This document shows, one piece after another, positions 50,806-59,497 of a stretch of 64,000 nt of DNA (within the stretch, counting starts at the first letter, position 1; each line of letters opens with the position of its first letter). A program made the translations under genes and the position numbers. The stretch spans positions 1 through 64,000 of the forward strand of contig NZ_JAUXUP010000078.1 in assembly GCF_030680935.1 (NCBI RefSeq). The letters run 5' to 3'. The stretch comes from Polaromonas sp. (GTDB lineage: Bacteria > Pseudomonadota > Gammaproteobacteria > Burkholderiales > Burkholderiaceae_C). The notes beneath the pieces were generated by a model. That model had not been told where the DNA came from. It searched no databases and saw only the letters and a list, made by a program, of their open reading frames with translations.

Positions 50806-51261
50806 TCAGGGGTAACGCCTGACCAGCGACTCGGCTACACACACCGGTTTGTCCGCGCCCTCGCGCTCGACCAGCACCTGCCAGACCATTTGCACGCCAC
50901 CGTTGTCAATCGGTTCGCTGGCCAGCAGGGTCATGCGGGCGCGCAAGCGGCTGCCCACGGGCACCGGCGCGGTGAAGCGCACTTTGTTCAGGCCGTAGTT
51001 CACACCCATGCGGCTTTGCACGATCTCGAACGAAGATTCGAAAAATTTTGGCAGCAGCGACAAGGTCAGAAAACCGTGAGCAATCGGGGCGCCAAAAGGC
51101 CCGGTTTTGGCCTTTTCAGGATCGACATGAATCCACTGATGGTCCCCGGTGGCTTCAGCAAACAGGTTGACCTGCGCCTGGGTGATCGTGAGCCAGTCGC
51201 TCACCGCGACTTCCTGGCCGACACAGGCCGCCAGCTCGGAAAGAGTCTGAAAAGTTTTCAT
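50806..51261 (-). CDS. MaoC-like (R)-hydratase family protein
   Basis: The 151-residue hot-dog-fold protein has the hydratase 2 motif FAEATGDHQWIHVDPEKAK with the catalytic Asp and His, GAPIAHGFLTLSLLP and NYGLNKVRFTAPVPVGS. Such proteins hydrate enoyl-CoA (PhaJ-like) or act on related thioesters. It is monocistronic, 63 bp upstream of the ParA-like gene stop. Confidence 0.9.
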   Translation of the reverse strand: MKTFQTLSELAACVGQEVAVSDWLTITQAQVNLFAEATGDHQWIHVDPEKAKTGPFGAPIAHGFLTLSLLPKFFESSFEIVQSRMGVNYGLNKVRFTAPVPVGSRLRARMTLLASEPIDNGGVQMVWQVLVEREGADKPVCVAESLVRRYP

Positions 51262-51324
51262 GCGCCAACTTTAACGCCCGCCCAGCGGCGGGCTTGTCCA
51301 GCGAGCGACATCAGGTCCGCAGGC

Positions 51325-51942
51325 TTACTGATCCAGCCAGCGGCAGATGGCCGCCCACTGTTCCAGGTCTTTTTCGACCCGGCCGGGTGCCACATCAAAC
51401 AGCGTCAGCCCGCGTGCCGCCAGGTGGATGTAGTTTTGCGTGTCGCGCAGATAGCCCAGCACCGGCAGGCCCAGACTGTCCACAAAGCTGCGCAGCTTGT
51501 CGGCCGCAATGGTGCGTGAATCCACCCGCATGCCGACTATCCCCACCTGGATTTTGCCGGCATGGCGGTGCTCGGCCAGCTGGTCAAGGAAATTTCGCGT
51601 CGCAAAAATGTCAAAAACACTGGGCTGCAGCGGCACGATCACCTTGTCGGCCAGCTTGATCACGTCGTTGAAGCGCCAGCCGTGCAAGCCGCCGGGCGTG
51701 TCCAGCACCACATGGGTCGTGCCTTTGGGCGGTTTGACAATCATGTCGGCGTTGACATCCCAGGTTGCAATCGGCCGGGCCGCAGGTGGACGCAGGCCAA
51801 GCCACAGGCGAGACGACTGCTGTCTGTCGGCATCACCCAGCATGACCGCATGGCCCTGCCTGGCAAAGTAACCCGCAGCGTTGGTGGCCAGCGTGGTTTT
51901 ACCGACGCCGCCTTTCGGATTGGCGATCACAAGCACAGGCAT
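51325..51942 (-). CDS. ParA-family ATPase (orphan)
   Basis: The 205-residue protein has a deviant Walker A motif (IANPKGGVGKTTLATNAAGY), Walker B-like HVVLDTPGGLHG and a later PLQPSVFDIFAT. It is short and has no ParB partner nearby, so it is likely a specialised positioning or regulatory ATPase, not a chromosome partition protein. It lies downstream of the Ser/Thr kinase gene on the same strand with a 153-bp gap that contains a family 1 repeat. Confidence 0.88.
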   Translation of the reverse strand: MPVLVIANPKGGVGKTTLATNAAGYFARQGHAVMLGDADRQQSSRLWLGLRPPAARPIATWDVNADMIVKPPKGTTHVVLDTPGGLHGWRFNDVIKLADKVIVPLQPSVFDIFATRNFLDQLAEHRHAGKIQVGIVGMRVDSRTIAADKLRSFVDSLGLPVLGYLRDTQNYIHLAARGLTLFDVAPGRVEKDLEQWAAICRWLDQ

Positions 51943-52025
51943 ACGAAAACTCCTGAAATTTCCATACTATGGTAACGGCAGCTCTGCCATCGTCCAAGCC
52001 CACGCCGCCAAAGACCCGAAAAGCG

Positions 52026-52083
52026 AATAAAAACAGACGTTCGCCCTTTACAGGTAAGCGTAGGCTGCTATATTTTTATGAGC
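52026..52083 (-). repeat. Dispersed ~55-bp repeat, family 1 (copy between kinase and ParA genes)
   Basis: On the minus strand: GCTCATAAAAATATAGCAGC, CTACGCTTACCTG, AAAGGGCGAACGTCTGTTTT. It begins 12 bp past the kinase stop. Confidence 0.65.
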
Positions 52084-52095
52084 AGTCCGCGCGCC

Positions 52096-54126
52096 TCAAT
52101 TGCGCTGTTCCTGCGCCTCCCGGCGCAGTTTTTCATGATTGCTGCGCTCGACGCAGACCGGGTGTTTGCTGAAAGCGGGCTTGGCGCATTGCTCGTTCAT
52201 GCAGCTTTGAAAGCCGAAAAGCACCCGGTTGTCGCAGGCCTGACGGGGGTTGGTCGGTGCAGCCGGACTGGTCGCCACCGCTGGCGCCGCGCTGGAGGCG
52301 GGGGGCGCCAATCCTTCGCCGCTGGCTGGTTTGATCGGCAGGGGCTTGGCGCCGACCGGCTTTTCAGGCACTGACGGGGTCACCCGTTTGGCAACCGGTT
52401 TGGCGGTTGGTGCGGAAGCGTTCGCGCTGGCCGGGAGGACGGCTGCCGGAGCTGAACGACCTGCCGCTGTTGCATCCGCAGACGGTGTTGCCCCAGATCC
52501 TGGGACCGATGCAGGAGCGTCGACCTGCGCCGCTGGTGACGGCGCAGAAGAACCAGACAAGCCCTTGAAAGCCATTACCGAGACCACCAGAAGCGCCACA
52601 CCGGCCAACACAATACCCGACATTTTCAGGCGCCGCCCGCTTGTTTCCGCGGTTTCGGCAGAAGTCCCAGCCCCGGCGGTCGGTTCAGCCGGCGCCCCGA
52701 TTTCAGCCTGCGACAGACTGCCGGACTCAGCGCCGGGGCCTGTTTCGCTGTCCGGCGCAGAGGACTGAGGCGAGTCCACGGCGACCGCCGCTGTACCAGA
52801 AGCCGGATTGCTTCCGGTCAGTGGCGCAGCAGCGGCGATGGCAACGCCGGGCACCACCGGTGTGCTGGCAGACGGCCCGACCGCGACTGGCGCAGCTGCG
52901 CGCGGCGCTTCTGTTTGCCCGTGTTGAACCTGCAAGCGCGTCCACTCGCTGATTTCGCCGGGCGAGCCGACCAGCGTGGTCGCCTCAGACCCGGTACCCG
53001 ATCCATCGGCCAGCACCCCACCGCCGAGTTTTCTCAGGCGGCGGCGCGCCAGGTCTGCGTAAATGCCATAGGGAAACTTGCCCAGGAAACCCTCGAGGTC
53101 TTCCAGGTCCTCCGAGTCCTTGATGTCCTTCCAGTACACCAGCTCCAGCTCCTGGGTCACGGTTGAGCCGGTGTCGGTGCCCGAGCTGCTGAGCCGGACG
53201 GTCGAGCCACCCGCGCGCGAGGCCTGCATGCCGGTATCCGTGGCCGTGCCCCCACGTCTGCCGGGCTGGCTGACCGGCGGGACCACCGTGGGGTCCAAGG
53301 CCTGGCCGCTGGCCTCCTGCAGGGCGATGGCAAAGTCCTGCGCCGTGGCAAAACGCTGCTCGCGCTTCTTGGCCAGCGCACGCGCCAGCACGGCATCAAT
53401 GGCTGCAGGCAACGAGCCGCTGAAGGTGCTGGGCGCCGCCGGCGTGTGGCCGACGATCTGCTGGATGATGGCGAAGTCGGTGTCGCCATCGAAAGGCCGC
53501 TTGCCGGTGAGCAGCTGATACAGCACCACACCCACCGCAAACAGGTCGGCGCGCGAGTCAATCGGCACGCCCTGCACCTGTTCGGGCGACATGTACTTGA
53601 GCGTGCCCACCATGGTGCCCTGGGTTCGCGTGGCTTCGCCAGAGTCCTGGATGCGCGCCACGCCGAAATCGGTCAGTTTGACCCGGCCACTGGACTCGAT
53701 CAGCAGGTTGGCCGGCTTGACGTCGCGGTGGACGATGTTTTGCCGGTGGGCGTAGTCCAGGGCTGCCAGCAGGTCGGCCACCATGCCGAGCGACTGCGTC
53801 AGGGAGTAGCGCTTGCCGCTGTCCAGATGCTGCTTGAGGTCTTCGCCCTGAATGAACTCCATGACGAGGTAAGCCATGTCGCCATGCCGGTCCGAGTCGT
53901 AGACGCTGACGATGTTCGGGTGCTGGAGACGGGCCGCAGACCGGGCCTCGGTGCGAAACCTCGCCTCGTATTCTGCAGCCGCCTCTTCGGAGAGATTCTC
54001 GACCTTGATGGTCTTGATCGCCACGCGGCGGTCCAGATTCGGATCGCGCGCCTCATACACCAACCCCATGGCGCCCTTGCCGAGCACACGGATGATGTCG
54101 TAACGACCAAGCTTGTTCAAACTCAT
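52096..54126 (-). CDS. Transmembrane Ser/Thr protein kinase (PknB type)
   Basis: The 676-residue protein has a complete N-terminal kinase domain: glycine loop [11 protein letters not shown], Lys in VAIKTIK, catalytic [17 protein letters not shown] and [11 protein letters not shown] long Ala/Pro/Ser-rich linker leads to one membrane helix near residue 510 ([19 protein letters not shown]) and a Pro/Ala-rich outer part ending in a Cys-containing tail ([17 protein letters not shown]). No PASTA domain is visible. It is adjacent to a cyclase-FHA gene; FHA domains bind phosphothreonine, so that protein is a likely substrate. Confidence 0.92.
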   Translation of the reverse strand: MSLNKLGRYDIIRVLGKGAMGLVYEARDPNLDRRVAIKTIKVENLSEEAAAEYEARFRTEARSAARLQHPNIVSVYDSDRHGDMAYLVMEFIQGEDLKQHLDSGKRYSLTQSLGMVADLLAALDYAHRQNIVHRDVKPANLLIESSGRVKLTDFGVARIQDSGEATRTQGTMVGTLKYMSPEQVQGVPIDSRADLFAVGVVLYQLLTGKRPFDGDTDFAIIQQIVGHTPAAPSTFSGSLPAAIDAVLARALAKKREQRFATAQDFAIALQEASGQALDPTVVPPVSQPGRRGGTATDTGMQASRAGGSTVRLSSSGTDTGSTVTQELELVYWKDIKDSEDLEDLEGFLGKFPYGIYADLARRRLRKLGGGVLADGSGTGSEATTLVGSPGEISEWTRLQVQHGQTEAPRAAAPVAVGPSASTPVVPGVAIAAAAPLTGSNPASGTAAVAVDSPQSSAPDSETGPGAESGSLSQAEIGAPAEPTAGAGTSAETAETSGRRLKMSGIVLAGVALLVVSVMAFKGLSGSSAPSPAAQVDAPASVPGSGATPSADATAAGRSAPAAVLPASANASAPTAKPVAKRVTPSVPEKPVGAKPLPIKPASGEGLAPPASSAAPAVATSPAAPTNPRQACDNRVLFGFQSCMNEQCAKPAFSKHPVCVERSNHEKLRREAQEQRN

Positions 54127-54219
54127 GGGAGGTGGCGATGGGGCGTGCGATTACGTCTGGAAACGAAATTTGATTCTAGTACGAGCCCGTGACCCGGAAT
54201 CGTCCCCGGGGGGGGCCTC

Positions 54220-55107
54220 TCAGCTGCCGACTGAAAAGCTGACCAGCGGGCTGCCGTCCTTGCGCTCACAGCCGGCGCTGATCTGCCCGCTGCCCACCAG
54301 ATAACACTCGGTACGACGCAGCACCACCGCTTCACTCTGGTTGCCAAAATAAACCCAGGTGCCATAGCTCGATGCATCGCTGAGCACAAACTGCCCGCCG
54401 CGCCACTCCAGCGTGGCATGCATGCGGGACACACGCGGATCGTTCAGGGTCAAGGCCGCATCCAGACCCCGGCCCAGCGAAATTTTGGCGCTTTTGGCCT
54501 GTAGCTCTACCGTCTGGTCCCCGGTCACCAGTTTGAGCACCTGTGGCGCCGCATCGGACAACATGGACCGACCCATCATGGTGGCGTCTTCGTCACGGCC
54601 GCTTTGCCACTCTACCCGGTACACATGGCTGGCTTCTGACTTGCCGCGCAGGTGCATGGGCCCCAGGCTGCGCAGTGATGCGCGCTGCAAGGGCCCGAGG
54701 GCAGCCCAGACATTCTGGGTGGTGAGGATTTGCGCCGCGCCGGCAAGGTCTGCCAGACGCGCCGCTGAATTGACGGTGTCGCCGAAGCAGTCGCCGTCGA
54801 TCTCGACGACCTCACCGGACTCGATGCCCATCTGCATCTGCACCGGCGCACCACTACCGCCGGGGCGTATCGGTTGATCCAGAAAACGCTTCTGAATGCT
54901 GATACAGGCTGCCAGCGCGTCGCCTTCTTGCGGAAACACCACAAAAAGGCCGTCGCCCAGCAACTTGACGACACGGCCGTTGTTCTGCTCAAAAATCTGG
55001 CTCAAGGCCCCTACCAGTTGGGTGACAAAACGCGAGGCCGTCTCATCGCCCAGACGCTCGAACATGCTGGTGCTGCCGACGAGGTCTGCAAAAACAACGG
55101 TGGTCAT
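54220..55107 (-). CDS. Class III adenylate/guanylate cyclase-like protein with FHA domain
   Basis: The 295-residue protein starts with a cyclase homology domain: VFADLVGSTSMFERLGD with the first metal Asp, VVKLLGDGLFVVF with the second, and GDTVNSAARLADLAG with the transition-state Asn and Arg. A C-terminal FHA domain follows (ISLGRGLDAALTLNDPRVSR, MHATLEWRGGQFVLSDASSYG). All expected catalytic positions are present by eye. It is the first gene of the cyclase-kinase-ParA row, which suggests a phosphorylation-linked nucleotide signal. Confidence 0.88.
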   Translation of the reverse strand: MTTVVFADLVGSTSMFERLGDETASRFVTQLVGALSQIFEQNNGRVVKLLGDGLFVVFPQEGDALAACISIQKRFLDQPIRPGGSGAPVQMQMGIESGEVVEIDGDCFGDTVNSAARLADLAGAAQILTTQNVWAALGPLQRASLRSLGPMHLRGKSEASHVYRVEWQSGRDEDATMMGRSMLSDAAPQVLKLVTGDQTVELQAKSAKISLGRGLDAALTLNDPRVSRMHATLEWRGGQFVLSDASSYGTWVYFGNQSEAVVLRRTECYLVGSGQISAGCERKDGSPLVSFSVGS

Positions 55108-55248
55108 GACGGAAAACAGTGCGCCGGGTACAACCCGTCAACTGCCACTTCGGACAGGACGGGTCGTAACGGGTGCGCATTTGCAGACATGTGGGGGATT
55201 TTCACAGATATTGGCCCTAGCCCAGCGTGAAGTTTTACCCCCCTGCTT

Positions 55249-56004
55249 TTACCGCAGTCCGTCCCAGAGCAGCTTGATGCCGGTGAGGAACATGCCGACA
55301 TAAAGAATCCGGTAAAACAGCGCCGGATCAATCCGCCGGGCCAGGCGCACGCCGACCCACACGCCCAGCGGTGCCAGCGGCAGCAACACCAGCGAGGTCG
55401 CCATGTTGCGCAGGTCCAGAAGGCCCAGCAGGCCGTACGGAATCCACTTGGACAGGTTGATGACAAAAAAGAAAAACGCCAGGCTGGCGGTGAAAGTCAA
55501 CGGCGCCAGCCGCAGCGGGATCACATAGGCGCTGATGGGCGGCCCGCCGGCATGGGAGATGAAACTGGTGAAGCCCGATGTCACCGCGAGCAGCGCTCCG
55601 AGCCAGCGCGGCGGCGGCGGGCTGTCGGGCCTGGGCGGGAACACCAGTCGCTGCGCGAGGAACAGCAGCGTGAAGGCGCCAACGAGGCCGGCCACGACGT
55701 TGGCCGGCATGATGCTGAACAGCAGCGTACCGACCAGGGTACCGAGCAGGCCGAAGGGCAGCAGGAACTTCACCAGCCGCATGTCGAAATTTTTGCGGAA
55801 GGCCGCCATGCCCAGGATGTCGATCAGCAGCAGGATGGGCATCAGAATGGCCGCTGCCTGCGGCACGGTGACCGCCAGCGCCATCAGCGGCACGGCCAGC
55901 GATCCGAAGCCGGCGCCAAAGCCGCTTTTGCTGACGCCCATCAGGATGACGGCAGGAACCGCAACGGCGTAGAAAAATGGATCGGTGATGAGAGGAAAGG
56001 TCAC
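55249..56004 (-). CDS. TauE/SafE-family anion exporter
   Basis: The 251-residue protein has about eight hydrophobic segments and family motifs (GVSKSGFGAGFGSLAVPLMAL, GFTSFISHAGGPPISAYVIP). TauE/SafE proteins export sulfite, sulfoacetate or other small anions. It is monocistronic and separated from the sulfolactate-type island by 27 kb, so a functional link to that island is only possible, not shown. Confidence 0.9.
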   Translation of the reverse strand: MTFPLITDPFFYAVAVPAVILMGVSKSGFGAGFGSLAVPLMALAVTVPQAAAILMPILLLIDILGMAAFRKNFDMRLVKFLLPFGLLGTLVGTLLFSIMPANVVAGLVGAFTLLFLAQRLVFPPRPDSPPPPRWLGALLAVTSGFTSFISHAGGPPISAYVIPLRLAPLTFTASLAFFFFVINLSKWIPYGLLGLLDLRNMATSLVLLPLAPLGVWVGVRLARRIDPALFYRILYVGMFLTGIKLLWDGLR

Positions 56005-56100
56005 TGGCAGGCAGGCAAATACGAGCAGAAGGGGCGATTATCAGCCTTGCGCGGCACGCCCCGCGCGCGCTGCAACGCGCCGCCGGTTTGATGTTTATGC

Positions 56101-56157
56101 ATCAAATCAGACTCCAGCCCCTACCGGGTGGTCGCAAACAGCTATATTTTCAGTAGC
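56101..56157 (-). repeat. Dispersed ~55-bp repeat, family 1 (copy between tauE-like and livF)
   Basis: On the minus strand: GCTACTGAAAATATAGCTGT, TTGCGACCACCC, AGGGGCTGGAGTCTGATTTG. It sits in the 183-bp gap, 30 bp past the livF stop. Confidence 0.75.
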
Positions 56158-56187
56158 ACCCCGGGCTGAGCGCACAGCAGCAGGTAG

Positions 56188-56904
56188 TCACTCCTGGGTT
56201 TCCAGCCCGAGGTAGGCCTTCTGGATTTCCGGTCGCGTGAGCAACTCGCTGGCCGCACCCTCCGCGACGATGCGGCCCTCCTCCATCACATAGGCGCTGC
56301 TGGCGATTTCCATGGCCATGGCCACGTTCTGCTCAACCAGCAGGACCGAGGTCCCCTGCGCATTGATCTGGCGGATGGCGCGGAACATGTCCAGCACGAT
56401 GGCCGGCGCCAGCCCGAGTGAAGGTTCGTCCAGCAGCAGCAGCGTGGGCTGCGCCATCAACGCGCGGCCGATGGCCACCATCTGCTGCTGGCCGCCCGAC
56501 AAGGCACCGGCCGGGCTGTCCAGCTTGACCTTGAGGGCCGGAAACAGCGACAGCACCTGCTCCAGGGAAACCCGGCGGTGCGCCTTGGCCTTGGGGATGA
56601 AACTGCCGAGTTCGAGGTTGTCCAGCACCGTCATCTGGGTGAACAGCCGCCGGCCTTCCGGCACGATGGCAATGCCCTCCGCGCAGAATCGGTGGCCTGG
56701 CAACTGGGTCACGTCCCTGCCGTTGTAGCGCAGGCTGCCTCCGCGCACGCGGTGCATGCCTGCAATCGCGTTGATCAGCGTGGTCTTGCCAGCGCCATTG
56801 GGGCCGACCACACACACCAGCTCACCGGGCTGGACGGTGAGCGTCACGCCCCACAGCGCCGGCGCTGCGCCGTAGTTGACCAGAATATTGTTGACTTCAA
56901 GCAT
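56188..56904 (-). CDS. livF: Branched-chain-type ABC transporter ATPase LivF
   Basis: The 238-residue ATPase has Walker A GPNGAGKTT, the signature LSGGQQQMVAIGRAL, Walker B LLLLDEPSLGLAP and the H-loop region LLVEQNVAMAM. It overlaps the LivM-LivG fusion gene by 8 bp. Substrate may be an aromatic or organic acid rather than leucine, given the catabolic genes upstream in the operon. Confidence 0.92.
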   Translation of the reverse strand: MLEVNNILVNYGAAPALWGVTLTVQPGELVCVVGPNGAGKTTLINAIAGMHRVRGGSLRYNGRDVTQLPGHRFCAEGIAIVPEGRRLFTQMTVLDNLELGSFIPKAKAHRRVSLEQVLSLFPALKVKLDSPAGALSGGQQQMVAIGRALMAQPTLLLLDEPSLGLAPAIVLDMFRAIRQINAQGTSVLLVEQNVAMAMEIASSAYVMEEGRIVAEGAASELLTRPEIQKAYLGLETQE

Positions 56905-58621
56905 GGGGTGTCCCCAGGTAGGCGCTGACCACGTCGGCGTTTTTCATGACTTCCTGCGCGGGACCCACGGCGATCAGCTTGCCGTGGTTGAGCACCGCCA
57001 CCCGGTCGGCCAGCGCCATCACGGCGCGCATCACATGTTCGACAAACACGATGGTCGCGCCGCGGTCGCGGATCTTGCGGATCAGCGTGATCGCCTCGTT
57101 GATCTCGCCCGGCGTCAGGCCCGACAACACCTCGTCGAGCAGCACCAGACGCGGGCGCGAGGCCAGCGCGCGGGTCAGCTCAAGAAATTTGCGCTGGTGC
57201 AGGTTCAGGTCGTCCGGCAGGGCGTCGGCTTTGTCCTGCAGGCCGGTGAAGGCCAGCCACTTCCAGGCCTCGGCCGTCGCTTGCTCGTGGTTGAGCGCAG
57301 CGCCGCCGAACATCGCTACCAGCGACACGTTCTGCAGCACGCTGAGGTGCGCGAAGGGCCGCGGGATCTGGTAGGTGCGCGCAATGCCGGCCTGCGCAAT
57401 GTTGTGCGCCTCCAGGCCGGCCAGCTGCCGCCCTTCAAAAAGCATCTGCCCGCCGGTGGCCGGAAAATGCCCGCTGACCACATTGATGAAGGTCGACTTG
57501 CCGGATCCGTTGGGACCCAGCAGGCCGAGGATTTCGCCTTCGTGCACCTGCAGCGTGACGCCGTCGAGGGCCTGCACGCCCTTGAAAGCCTTGGACAGCT
57601 CACGCACGTCCAGCAGCACCTTGCCGCTGGAGGCCGGTGCCGTGGCCTCCGGCCCGGCTGCCGCTGTTGCCGGTGGCACCGAGCGCTTGCCCGCCGTGCG
57701 CTTGAGGAAGTAGCCGAGGATGCCATTGGGCATGAACAGGATCACCAGCACCAGAATCACGCCCACCGCCGCCTTCCCGGCAATCGGGTTGTTGCCGGCC
57801 GTGAAGAAATACATCAGGCAAGTGATCGCCACCGCGCCCACCGCCGGGCCGGCCCAATGCCGCGTGCCGCCCAGCACACTCATGAGCACCACGGTCAGCG
57901 GTACCACGATGGTGAAGGTTTCGCCGGCTGTGACGTAGGAGACAAACAGCGCGTGAATGCCGCCGGCCAGGCCGGCCAGCGCGCAGGAAATGCCGAATGC
58001 CAGCAGCTTGTAGCGAAAGGTCGGCACACCCATGACCTCGGCCACGTCCTCGTCATCGTGGATCGCAAACAGACCCAAACCGAGCCGCGACACATGGATG
58101 CGGTAAGAAATCAGCAGGGTGGCCACCGCACCGATCAGCGCCATCAGGTAAATCGAGGAGGACGCTGTCGGACCAAGGGCCGGTATCGCCACCGCGTTGA
58201 GGTAAATGCCGGGTCCGCCGTCAATGCGTGTGTTCAGCACAATGGTGCCCACGACAAAGGTGATGGCCAGCGTCAGCAGTGCAAACAGCTCGCCGCGTAC
58301 CGACTTGACGCGAAACACCACCGCGCCCAGCGCCATGCCCAGCAGCGCCGCCAGCAGCGCGGCGGCTGGCAAGGTCCAGAGAAAAGGCCAGTTCAAATTG
58401 GCCGAGAGTCCGGCCGAGGTGTACATGCCGATACCAAAAAACGCGCCGTGGCCAAAGGAAAAATAGCCCGAGTAGCCAGACAGGATGTTCCACGACAGCG
58501 CCAGGATCATCCAGTGGCAAAGCAGGTACAAAAAGGACTCGTAAAAGGACGGCAGGCCCAGCCAGGGCACGCTGGCCAGCAGCGCCCCCGCACCGAGGAT
58601 GCCGATGATGGTCTTGTTCAT
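56897..58621 (-). CDS. LivM-LivG fusion: ABC permease joined to ATPase
   Basis: The 574-residue protein has an N-terminal LivM-type permease of about 310 residues (LSWNILSGYSGYFSFGHGAF, GLGLFAIHDDEDVAEVMGVP, GGTRHWAGPAVGAV). An Ala/Pro linker (PPATAAAGPEATAPASS) leads to a LivG ATPase with GPNGSGKSTFINVVSGHF, QRKFLELTRALASRPRLVLL and DEVLSGLTPGEI. No frameshift is involved; the frame is continuous. The ATPase signature LSGG is replaced by DLNLHQRKFLE, which is usual in LivG. The start is the ATG at 58621. Confidence 0.9.
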   Translation of the reverse strand: MNKTIIGILGAGALLASVPWLGLPSFYESFLYLLCHWMILALSWNILSGYSGYFSFGHGAFFGIGMYTSAGLSANLNWPFLWTLPAAALLAALLGMALGAVVFRVKSVRGELFALLTLAITFVVGTIVLNTRIDGGPGIYLNAVAIPALGPTASSSIYLMALIGAVATLLISYRIHVSRLGLGLFAIHDDEDVAEVMGVPTFRYKLLAFGISCALAGLAGGIHALFVSYVTAGETFTIVVPLTVVLMSVLGGTRHWAGPAVGAVAITCLMYFFTAGNNPIAGKAAVGVILVLVILFMPNGILGYFLKRTAGKRSVPPATAAAGPEATAPASSGKVLLDVRELSKAFKGVQALDGVTLQVHEGEILGLLGPNGSGKSTFINVVSGHFPATGGQMLFEGRQLAGLEAHNIAQAGIARTYQIPRPFAHLSVLQNVSLVAMFGGAALNHEQATAEAWKWLAFTGLQDKADALPDDLNLHQRKFLELTRALASRPRLVLLDEVLSGLTPGEINEAITLIRKIRDRGATIVFVEHVMRAVMALADRVAVLNHGKLIAVGPAQEVMKNADVVSAYLGTPHA

Positions 58622-58623
58622 GA

Positions 58624-59481
58624 CTACAGCTTTCCGGGACGAAACAGCAGCATCACGATCAGCAGTGAAAAGCTCACGATGGGCGCCCATGAAGGCGCGG
58701 CCACCGCCATGGTGATGGCTTCGCTGACACCGATGATGATGCCGGCCACCAGTGGTCCGAGCGCGCTGCCGAGGCCACCGAGCATGACCGCCGCGAACAC
58801 CACGCCGACCCAGGCAAAAATCTGCGACGGCGTGAGCGTGAAGGTCAGGGCCAGGCAGATCCCGGCGACGGCTGCCAGCGCCGCGCATATGCCGGCCAGC
58901 ATCAGCGACATGCCTTTCTGGTTGATGCCAAAAGCCGAGGCAATCGGCCCGTCCTCGGCCATGGCGCGCAAGGCCTTGCCGAGGTCGGTGTAACGCATGG
59001 CCGCCCAGATCAGCAGCGACAGGCTCACCGCAATCACCAGGGTCACCAGTTCCGGCACAGGAATGTAGAGCGATCCCAAGATGAACTTCTGGTCGTTGTA
59101 ATGCGTCTCGAGCCGGCGGAAGTCGGCCGTCCAGATCGCCTGGATGATGCTTTCCATGACCACCGTGATGCCGAAGGTGACCAGCAGCGAGTTGAAAGGC
59201 GAGATCGCAAAACGCGACAACACCCACTGCATGCCGACACCGAATGCAAAAAACAGCGGCGGCAGGATCAGCAATGTGAGCAAGGGGTCCACATGCCACA
59301 CCGTGGCCATGTGGTAGCTCATATAGGCGGCCAGAAACACCAGGCCGAAGTGGGCCAGGTTGATCTGGCGCAGCATGCCCCAGGTCAGACCCAGGCCGAG
59401 ACCGATCAGGCCATAGAGGCCGCCGATGAAGATCCCCGAGAGGATGGACTGGGCGAGCAGGTTGAAACTCGGGAAACTCAT
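58624..59481 (-). CDS. livH: Branched-chain-type ABC transporter permease LivH
   Basis: The 285-residue protein has about eight membrane segments and LivH motifs (GLYGLIGLGLGLTWGMLRQINLAH-type opening, DLGKALRAMAEDGPIASAFG with the EAA-like loop, and the late GVVFAAVMLGGLGSALGPLV). It lies 2 bp upstream of the LivM-LivG fusion gene and 16 bp downstream of the binding-protein gene. Confidence 0.92.
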   Translation of the reverse strand: MSFPSFNLLAQSILSGIFIGGLYGLIGLGLGLTWGMLRQINLAHFGLVFLAAYMSYHMATVWHVDPLLTLLILPPLFFAFGVGMQWVLSRFAISPFNSLLVTFGITVVMESIIQAIWTADFRRLETHYNDQKFILGSLYIPVPELVTLVIAVSLSLLIWAAMRYTDLGKALRAMAEDGPIASAFGINQKGMSLMLAGICAALAAVAGICLALTFTLTPSQIFAWVGVVFAAVMLGGLGSALGPLVAGIIIGVSEAITMAVAAPSWAPIVSFSLLIVMLLFRPGKL

Positions 59482-59497
59482 GGACGGCTCGCGGAGA

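Noticed and set aside
56876-58993. 705-codon plus-strand open frame opposite the LivM-LivG fusion
   Set aside because: It is antisense to a well-supported transporter gene and is low-complexity His/Gln/Arg-rich sequence.
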